A stretch of DNA of 12,116 nt from Candidatus Hydrogenedentota bacterium (GTDB taxonomy: Bacteria; Hydrogenedentota; Hydrogenedentia; Hydrogenedentales; SLHB01), in contig JAKJDA010000038.1 of assembly GCA_022706165.1 (NCBI GenBank), positions 400 through 12,515 of the forward strand, written 5' to 3'. Positions 6,724 through 12,116 of the stretch are shown here, one piece after another. A program made the position numbers and the translations under genes. How positions within the stretch are numbered: position 1 is the first letter of the stretch; every line of letters begins with the position of its first letter. Under the pieces are notes generated by a model. That model saw only the letters and a program-made list of their open reading frames with translations. It was not told the DNA's origin and did no database searches.

Positions 6724-7989
6724 TCATTCATCCACTCGCAACAAGAGATAATCGGTCGTCGACAGTGAATTCGTCGCGGAGCAGAACTGGTTGGTAACAG
6801 ACGAGGGGACATTGCTGAACATCACAGGAAGGCCATTGGCTGTCAACATGTCCTTTCCATCCATCAACTGGAAATGCAGGTGCGGATCGGACGAATGGCC
6901 GGTATTGCCGACTTTGGCAATGACATCGCCTTTCCTTACACGGCCTCCAACTTTCACGCGAAGGGTGCCTTCGCTCAAGTGACAATAGTTGCTGAACTCG
7001 CCGTTTTCGTGATCGATAACAATGTAATTGCCGCAAACACTGTTCCGAAAACCAATCTCGGGAGTGAGCTTGTCGATAGTCGCATTGGAGCGCTCTTCCG
7101 AGAACTCCGATGGATCACTTACAAGGGATTCCGGAAACTTGTCCCCGATTTCCACGACCACACCGTCACCGGCTGCCATGACTTCGCGATGAAAGATCGT
7201 GTAATCCGTAAGCTTGTGACGAACGACTCTTGCTTTTTTGTTCGCTAACGGCACACGTCGACACACGGTCTTTTCCGCATTGGGATCTCGGCTAGGTTGG
7301 AATATGCCTGGCTCTATGACGTCTATGGCGAACTCTTGAGAAACACTACGCCGATGCCACCCCAAATTCATCGGGAGATTCGCGAGGCACACATCGCCTT
7401 TCACGGGCAAAATGTAGTCGCCCTTTGATTGGTAAGGAATAAACGCGACAGGGCACGGAATGCGGGTCGTCTGCTCCCCTTGCTTGACGCTCACAGTCAC
7501 ACGGAGATCGTCCACCTTTGCGAGCCCCGTATAGGAAAAATAGATCAGGTTCGACAGTAAGATGATCGCGCTCTGGTCTGTGTGGATGGCCTCCGTCTCA
7601 CTGAGTCTCGTGTTTCCAAACGCCATCGCGCCAAATAGCGGCGCGAGACGAAGGTTCAGAACATCATTGAGCGGATCAGTCCCGAGAATTTTCCGGAACT
7701 GCGTCGTAACTTGTTCGATGGATAGGTCATCGGCGATGCGGTTCACCACTACTTCCCGGCCGTTCACTAGCCCCGTAATCTCGACTTCACTGACGGTTAC
7801 CAAATCGGGACCCCGATTGATGACGAGCAAGTCCGGCAACTTGATGTTGGTTGTCCAGAGCTGACCGCACTGGGAGTACAGCGGGATTACTTTCTTTCCT
7901 TTGGTCAAACACTGGACGGAGACCGGGGCCGCGTGGGAAGTCGCTGCAAACAACACGAGAACCGAGAACGCAAACGAAGCCCATTTCAT
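6724..7989 (-). CDS. Secreted M23-family metallopeptidase (LytM/peptidoglycan endopeptidase type)
   Basis: 421 residues. The frame is open further upstream, but the ATG at 7989 is chosen because it follows AAAGGA by eight bases and opens a clear signal peptide (MKWASFAFSVLVLFAATSHA, cleavage after about residue 20). Residues 21-205 form a beta-rich N-terminal domain I do not recognise. The peptidase domain has H212 with FAID (D223) as the likely first zinc pair, the GDGVVVEIGD strand (274-283), YIVIDHENGEFSNYCHL (322-338) with catalytic H337, and the DPHLHFQL motif (H370, H372). These zinc and catalytic residues are all present, so it is probably active, cutting peptide cross-links in the cell wall or another periplasmic substrate. 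It starts 29 bases after the ettA stop on the same strand and is probably co-transcribed with it. The sigma-factor gene follows 148 bases downstream. Confidence 0.88.
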   Translation of the reverse strand: MKWASFAFSVLVLFAATSHAAPVSVQCLTKGKKVIPLYSQCGQLWTTNIKLPDLLVINRGPDLVTVSEVEITGLVNGREVVVNRIADDLSIEQVTTQFRKILGTDPLNDVLNLRLAPLFGAMAFGNTRLSETEAIHTDQSAIILLSNLIYFSYTGLAKVDDLRVTVSVKQGEQTTRIPCPVAFIPYQSKGDYILPVKGDVCLANLPMNLGWHRRSVSQEFAIDVIEPGIFQPSRDPNAEKTVCRRVPLANKKARVVRHKLTDYTIFHREVMAAGDGVVVEIGDKFPESLVSDPSEFSEERSNATIDKLTPEIGFRNSVCGNYIVIDHENGEFSNYCHLSEGTLRVKVGGRVRKGDVIAKVGNTGHSSDPHLHFQLMDGKDMLTANGLPVMFSNVPSSVTNQFCSATNSLSTTDYLLLRVDE

Positions 7990-8018
7990 AACAGTATTCC
8001 TTTCGTCTCTGACGCCAC

Positions 8019-9692
8019 TCACACCACCTTCCGATAGCGGTGGCGGCGATTTTCGAACAAGCGTGTGCCGAGTTCCTTGAGGCGCCATTCTTCGTATTCT
8101 TGGTAGTTGCCTTTGAAGAAGCGGACTTGGCCTTCGCCTTCGAAGACGAGCAGGTGGGTGGCGATGCGGTCGAGGAAGAAGCGGTCGTGACTGATGACCA
8201 TGATGCAGCCGCTGAAATCCTCGATGGCCTCTTCGAGCATGCGCAGGGTGTTGACGTCGAGGTCGTTGGTGGGTTCGTCGAGCAGCAGGACGTTGCCGCC
8301 GGTTTTGAGCACCTTCGCGAGGTGGCAGCGGTTGCGTTCGCCGCCGGAGAGTTCGCGGACGGTCTTCTGTTGGTCCGCGCCTTTGAAGCCGAAACGCGAC
8401 AGGTATTGACGAATGGGGACGGCGCGTTTGCCGATCATGACTTCCGTGCCGCCATCGCCGACATCGTCAAGCAGCGTGCGATCCGACACCAGCGCGGCGA
8501 GGTCTTGTTCAACGTACGCGAATTTCACGGTGGATCCAATCGTGATGGCGCCGGCATCCGGTTGTTCCTTGCCGACGAGCATGCGGAACAGCGTCGATTT
8601 GCCGGTGCCGTTCGGACCAATCACGCCGACCACCGCGCCTTGCGGGATGCTAAAGTCCAAACCCTGAAACAAGGGCGTGTCGCTAAAACTTTTGGCGATG
8701 CCGGTCACGTCGATGACCTGTTCGCCGAGCGTTGGGCCGGGCGCGATCTGGATGACGGATTGGTCTTCCTTACTCGCGGCGGTCTCGCGCGCGACGAGTT
8801 GTTCGTATTGCGCGAGGCGATTGCGCGACAACTCGCGGCGGTCTTTGTTGCTCATGCGAATCCACGCGAGTTCATGGGCCAACGCGCGGCTGCGGGCGTT
8901 TTCTTTCTTTTCCTCGGTGGCCAGTTTCGTCAGTTTCTGCTCCAACCACGACGAGTAGTTCCCTTCCCACGGCACCCCGTGTCCGCCGTCGATCTCGAGG
9001 ATCCACTTCGTCACGTTATCAAGGAAATAGCGATCGTGCGTAACGATGATCACCGTGCCGGGATAGTCGCGCAGTTGCACTTCGAGCCAGTCGATAGTCT
9101 CCGCGTCGAGATGGTTGGTCGGCTCGTCAAGCAACAACAGATCGGGCTGTTCGAGCAGCACTTTGCACAACGCGACACGCCGTTTCTCGCCGCCGCTCAA
9201 CGTACCGACGATGCGGTCGTCCTCGGGCAACACCAACGCTTCGCTCGCCATGTTGAGTTTCTGATCTAGGTTCCATGCATCCGCCGCATCGAGCTTGTCC
9301 TGCAACACGCCCATGCGGTCGAGACACGTCTGCATCTCGTCGTCCGACATCTCCTCGCCCATGCGCGTGGTCAGGTCCTCGTACTCCTTTGTCAGCGCGA
9401 CGATTTCCGAGAAGGCCTGCTCCAGCGTTTGGCGGACGGTCAGTTCCTTGTCGAGGATCGGGTCCTGCAACACGATGCCCGCGCGATAGCCCTTCGACAA
9501 CGTCGCCTGCCCCTGAAAGTCTTGATCCATACCGGCCATGATTTTGAGGATGGTCGATTTACCCGCGCCGTTCTCGCCGACAATGCCAATCTTCGCACCT
9601 GGATAGAAGCTAAGATAGAAATCCTTGAGGACATGCTTCTGTCCGTAGTGTTTGTTCAGACCGAGCATCGTGAAAATAAACTGTTCCGCCAT
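8019..9692 (-). CDS. ettA: Energy-dependent translational throttle protein EttA (ABC-F ATPase)
   Basis: 557 residues, matching the EttA length of about 555. There are two ABC domains in one chain without membrane segments. The first has GENGAGKST (39-47), LSGGE (165-169), LLLLDEPTNHLD (185-196) and THD (218-220). The second has GPNGTGKST (359-367), LSGGE (448-452), LLLDEPTNDLD (469-479) and SHD (501-503). Residues about 92-150 form the EttA arm insert, residues about 245-325 the charged linker that contacts P-site tRNA, and the basic tail ends in FENRRHRYRKVV, as in EttA. Known EttA binds the ribosomal E site and, depending on ATP/ADP, gates the first peptide bond. The ATG at 9692 is preceded by AGGTGA. 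The only intergenic space upstream contains an inverted repeat, so transcription may begin there or read through from the glycosyltransferase gene. Confidence 0.94.
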   Translation of the reverse strand: MAEQFIFTMLGLNKHYGQKHVLKDFYLSFYPGAKIGIVGENGAGKSTILKIMAGMDQDFQGQATLSKGYRAGIVLQDPILDKELTVRQTLEQAFSEIVALTKEYEDLTTRMGEEMSDDEMQTCLDRMGVLQDKLDAADAWNLDQKLNMASEALVLPEDDRIVGTLSGGEKRRVALCKVLLEQPDLLLLDEPTNHLDAETIDWLEVQLRDYPGTVIIVTHDRYFLDNVTKWILEIDGGHGVPWEGNYSSWLEQKLTKLATEEKKENARSRALAHELAWIRMSNKDRRELSRNRLAQYEQLVARETAASKEDQSVIQIAPGPTLGEQVIDVTGIAKSFSDTPLFQGLDFSIPQGAVVGVIGPNGTGKSTLFRMLVGKEQPDAGAITIGSTVKFAYVEQDLAALVSDRTLLDDVGDGGTEVMIGKRAVPIRQYLSRFGFKGADQQKTVRELSGGERNRCHLAKVLKTGGNVLLLDEPTNDLDVNTLRMLEEAIEDFSGCIMVISHDRFFLDRIATHLLVFEGEGQVRFFKGNYQEYEEWRLKELGTRLFENRRHRYRKVV

Positions 9693-9729
9693 GATTCACC
9701 TATTTGTTGTTGGGTTTTGTGACTTAAGA

Positions 9730-9817
9730 TTCACCACAAAGGCACGAAGGACACAAAGAAACACAAAGGAAGAAATGGAACCCTTTGCATCTCCGCGCCT
9801 TTGCGTTAAAACCCTTT
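9730..9817. repeat. Intergenic imperfect inverted repeat of the CCACAAAGGCACGAAGG type
   Basis: The left arm (9730-9769) is built of short tandem units CACAAAGG, CACGAAGG, CACAAAG, CACAAAGG. The right arm (9782-9817), read on the minus strand, has CGCAAAGG, CGCGGAG, GCAAAGG. Over about 21 positions the arms agree as CAAAGGCxCGxAG...CAAAG with a one-base offset, so a transcript could fold into a long imperfect hairpin. From memory, very similar sequences recur between genes in planctomycetes, cyanobacteria and others, and are often miscalled as small proteins reading TTKARRTQRNTKE or LCVSLCPSCLCGE. It sits between the glycosyltransferase stop and the ettA start. It has no coding content and no transposase, so it is a non-autonomous element or a processed RNA structure. 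Confidence 0.65.
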
Positions 9818-9821
9818 CTGT

Positions 9822-9841
9822 GTACAGAATCGCTACTGTAC
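9822..9841. repeat. Perfect 6-bp inverted repeat across the glycosyltransferase stop codon
   Basis: GTACAG (9822-9827) and CTGTAC (9836-9841) are exact reverse complements with an 8-base spacer that contains the glycosyltransferase stop (9833-9835). It lies five bases from the CACAAAGG-type repeat. It could be a hairpin ending the transcript or an operator, but no U tract follows on the minus strand, so it is not a standard intrinsic terminator. Confidence 0.3.
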
Positions 9842-11131
9842 CGCAAGCGGGTGTGATGAATAAAGATTGAGTTCGGATTCGCGCATGAACGCGAGGACTG
9901 CGGCAGGACCGTTCTTATGCGCCTCGGCGAAAACGATTTCATCGAGACCCGTCAGCGCGACGAGCCCCGGAAGGATGATCGCCGGGTCTTGGCTGGGGAA
10001 CGCCGCGTCGCGCAGGGCGTGTATCGCGCGCAAGGTCTTGAGACCATCGAACCACCGATGGAACTCCCGCACCATGCGCGCGTCGTCCCGATGATTGCCG
10101 CGCGACGATTCCCATGCCTTCTCGAACTTGCTTGTGCGCAGGAACGACGCAAGCGCGGGGTGTATCGCCTCGGCGTCGCGCAGCAGCCTGTCGCCGGACG
10201 CATCGAGACTTTTCTCCGCGAGCCCAAGCCATGCGCGAAGAACGCGATACGCCTCCGGATTGTACGCGAGAATGGCGTCGCCCTGGCCCGAAGTCGCAGC
10301 ATGCACGCGCGGGCCCGTGCCGAAAGGCACGCGGCGCGATGCGCGCCCAGACGGGTGCACGCACGTGATTGCGATATCCCGCACATCGCCGGTCTTGACA
10401 AGTTCCTGCAAAAAATAAAAATCCTCGCCCGCCGTCCGCCGGTTCATTCCGCCAACGGCGGCGTAGGCCTCCGCGCTGCACGTGATGCGCGATCCCAACG
10501 CCGTGCGCCAGTATGGAGACCCCGCATGCCGCAGCCCGATCGCGTGACACCGCAAATACAACTCGTACTGCACGATGGCGTCGTTATCAAGCGCATGCGC
10601 ATAGGCCGTCGCCGCAGCCCAACTGTTGTGGTTGGCATAATGCGCGCGCACTGCCGGAAGGTAATTCGCTTCAACCAGCGTGTCCGCGTCGAGCGACAGC
10701 AGAATCGCCCGGTCCGCGCCCGTGCTCGCGAGGACTGCCAGACCCCAATCGAGCCCTATTTTGCGCGCAGCGCCAACGCCTTCACGGGGGGGCAATTCGC
10801 ATTTCTCGGAAGCCGCATCGACAACCGCCAGTCGAAGTCCATAGCGGCCTTCGCGCCGGGCTGCGTCTAACTCTGCCAGGACGCGTTGGTTCTCGCGTTT
10901 GACATCCATCGAATCATCGGCGCGGTTGTTGACAACGCAAATGACCAACGTGCGTTCGCGGTCTTCTGTCGGATTCACGCCGAGTGATGCGAGCGTATGA
11001 AACAGGAAAGACTCTTCTGCGTACGCCGGAATGACCACAACTTGGTCTACATCCAACACAGACGACGCAACCAAAGGTCTCGCGTCGAGGGCCGCCCTCT
11101 TGCAAAGATACTTCTCGATGGGCGAAATCAC
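9833..11131 (-). CDS. Family 2 glycosyltransferase
   Basis: 432 residues starting with GTG at 11131. The start is chosen because it overlaps the upstream stop in GTGA, implying translational coupling; only a weak GGACGG lies before it. The GT-A fold is shown by VVVIPAYAEE (31-40), NNRADDS (68-74), the substrate strand LLSLDADTLVEANYLPA (144-160) with the DAD metal motif (148-150), GSRITCSAEAYAAVGGMN (213-230) and the GED acid/base motif (235-237), followed by a VPFGTG loop (268-273). The last 150 residues are helical and not recognised. There is no transmembrane segment, so it is probably cytosolic or peripheral. GT2 enzymes use nucleotide sugars to build polysaccharides, glycolipids or compatible solutes. 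The donor and acceptor cannot be read. Its partner is the membrane-anchored EEP-like protein upstream. Confidence 0.86.
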   Translation of the reverse strand: MISPIEKYLCKRAALDARPLVASSVLDVDQVVVIPAYAEESFLFHTLASLGVNPTEDRERTLVICVVNNRADDSMDVKRENQRVLAELDAARREGRYGLRLAVVDAASEKCELPPREGVGAARKIGLDWGLAVLASTGADRAILLSLDADTLVEANYLPAVRAHYANHNSWAAATAYAHALDNDAIVQYELYLRCHAIGLRHAGSPYWRTALGSRITCSAEAYAAVGGMNRRTAGEDFYFLQELVKTGDVRDIAITCVHPSGRASRRVPFGTGPRVHAATSGQGDAILAYNPEAYRVLRAWLGLAEKSLDASGDRLLRDAEAIHPALASFLRTSKFEKAWESSRGNHRDDARMVREFHRWFDGLKTLRAIHALRDAAFPSQDPAIILPGLVALTGLDEIVFAEAHKNGPAAVLAFMRESELNLYSSHPLAVQ

Positions 11132-12116
11132 GATCCGTCCGCTTGCGTTATGGCGGAAGGCGCTGGAGATTCAACGGGCGCCGACGGCGGGGAGGCGTTG
11201 CCGGGAGCGGCCCCAATATGTATGCGGCAAACCGCGCCGCGCGGCCGCACCCACCCCCTTGTGCGATCGCGCCGCGCAGGCGGCAACCTCGGCGTCAAGT
11301 CCTCGCAGGAAATGCTGTCCACGCCCGGGCCATATCCCTTCACCGCACACCAGCCGCTCACACAATCCGGCGCGGTCAAAAGATTGCATTCCGGCCCGAA
11401 ACCAGAGGCGTCCAAGGGGGAAACCGCGAGCAGCGCAGGGGCGCGTCCTCCCGCGCGCGCGATGAATTCCATCGCCTCCGCCATCTGACGCCGTCGCACA
11501 TTGTAGTATGACGCATCGCGATACTGCGCCTGCAACGTGACATTGAAAAGATCAATATTGCCGGCATCTCCGGGCAGTAGGAGCCTGACAAACGCCACGC
11601 CTTTTCCCATATACCAATCCCCGTGCCATGGCCGAAACCAATCGCCACTGGCGACAAAGCGATGATAACAGCGCTCACTGAAGGGATGCCGGCTCGCGAT
11701 GAGCAGGCCGCTGCCACGCAACCCGGCGGGGAAGTGCGCGTGATAAACAAGCCCCGCTTTATCCAAAACAGAAATAAGCGTGTCGCGGTCCTGTTGATTC
11801 AAGACTTCCTGAAACGCGGCGACATCGGGATGTTGCCCCACGACGACCTGCGCCACCTCCTCCAGGTACGCGCGCGCCGCCGCGCCCGGAATATGAAAAC
11901 GCCCCTGGAGATCGAGAGACACCAGCGTCAGCTCAACGCGCTGCTGCGGGGGGAAAACCGGTTTTCCCGAGAGACATTTCGCCAAATCGGTTTGCGACGG
12001 AGTCCGTGCATTGAGAAAGATCAGAATCGCCGCGACAAGCCCGCAGACAATCAACAACGACGCCATAGCCCGCAGCACACGCCGGAAAAAACGGAACCGC
12101 CACGACGATCTGGGCA
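11128..12116 (-). CDS. Membrane-anchored EEP-fold (neutral sphingomyelinase/DNase I-like) protein, probably inactive; start may lie outside window
   Basis: The frame is open from the right edge to the stop at 11128. A GTG at 12078 (316 aa) or an ATG at 12066 could start it, but neither has a Shine-Dalgarno, and the upstream codons give a basic RFRFFRR stretch suited to the inside of a membrane anchor, so the true start may be beyond 12116. Numbering from the GTG: a transmembrane helix at about 7-23, then an EEP domain from about 48. HPDVAAFQEV (83-92) keeps the metal-binding Glu (E91), and GSGLLIASRHPF (122-133) and YMGKGVAFVRL (156-166) resemble neutral sphingomyelinases. The NTHL motif is NVTL (179-182, His lost), the GDxN motif is absent (LAVSPLD, 217-223) and no C-terminal SDH is seen. 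The last 55 residues are Pro/Arg/Ala-rich. A pseudoenzyme or scaffold is likely. The stop overlaps the glycosyltransferase start (GTGA). Confidence 0.75.
   Translation of the reverse strand, partial: PRSSWRFRFFRRVLRAMASLLIVCGLVAAILIFLNARTPSQTDLAKCLSGKPVFPPQQRVELTLVSLDLQGRFHIPGAAARAYLEEVAQVVVGQHPDVAAFQEVLNQQDRDTLISVLDKAGLVYHAHFPAGLRGSGLLIASRHPFSERCYHRFVASGDWFRPWHGDWYMGKGVAFVRLLLPGDAGNIDLFNVTLQAQYRDASYYNVRRRQMAEAMEFIARAGGRAPALLAVSPLDASGFGPECNLLTAPDCVSGWCAVKGYGPGVDSISCEDLTPRLPPARRDRTRGWVRPRGAVCRIHIGAAPGNASPPSAPVESPAPSAITQADGS

Noticed and set aside
8040..9269. 409-codon plus-strand frame opposite ettA
   Set aside because: It is the complement of strongly supported ettA and shows the Ala/Glu/Val/Asp-rich pattern typical of an antisense shadow.
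9822..9841. LexA/SOS box
   Set aside because: The E. coli box has CTGT-N8-ACAG; this palindrome has ACAG-N8-CTGT, the inverse order, and no SOS gene is adjacent.
9652..9942. Small frames on both strands across the CACAAAGG repeat (TTKARRTQRNTKE and LCVSLCPSCLCGE types)
   Set aside because: They are translations of the repeat itself, a known source of false small-protein calls.
11171..11389. Frameshift in the EEP protein as the cause of the missing SDH motif
   Set aside because: Reading the alternative minus-strand frames over the C-terminus also gives no SDH or other family motif, and the normal frame runs cleanly to a GTGA overlap with the next gene.
1..12116. CRISPR array, tRNA/rRNA genes, transposase or phage genes
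   Set aside because: I saw no regularly spaced repeats, no cloverleaf-type or rRNA sequence, and no protein with transposase, integrase or phage motifs.

Overview
The window holds nine protein-coding genes, two of them cut by the window edges, and no rRNA, tRNA, CRISPR array or transposase that I can see. Base composition is moderately GC-rich throughout. Three features point to a bacterium of the planctomycete-like/PVC or Hydrogenedentes type: an ECF sigma factor fused to a membrane-anchored extracytoplasmic domain, a ROK-type protein of the large two-part form, and an intergenic repeat with CCACAAAGGCACGAAGG-like arms. This placement is an inference from gene style, not from a marker gene.

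Left part (1-4875). A ROK-family sugar-kinase-like gene runs leftward off the window. A 588-base divergent intergenic region separates it from a rightward 751-residue protein of unknown function that looks like a degenerate glycoside-hydrolase-type TIM barrel with flanking domains. Next comes a dihydrodipicolinate synthase/N-acetylneuraminate lyase family aldolase with its Schiff-base lysine, but without the arginine that marks true DapA. A 65-residue zinc-ribbon protein overlaps its stop by four bases (ATGA). The large protein and the aldolase are each preceded by a well-spaced sigma70-like promoter with the same -10 (TATCAT followed by GC). The group may serve sugar or sugar-acid use, but no substrate can be read from the sequence.

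Right part (4941-12116). All genes here lie on the minus strand. In transcription order they are: a membrane-anchored, apparently inactive EEP-fold (neutral sphingomyelinase/DNase I-like) protein; a family 2 glycosyltransferase that overlaps it by four bases (GTGA); an intergenic inverted repeat; the translation factor EttA; a secreted M23 metallopeptidase 29 bases further on; and the ECF sigma factor-transmembrane-extracytoplasmic fusion. The sigma fusion and the zinc-ribbon gene converge with a 65-base gap.

Most worth following up are the sigma-factor fusion, which has a strong Shine-Dalgarno and ATG inside its frame just before the membrane segment; the EEP pseudoenzyme coupled to a glycosyltransferase; and the aldolase/zinc-ribbon pair. 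I did not find a clear multi-gene defence or mobile system.
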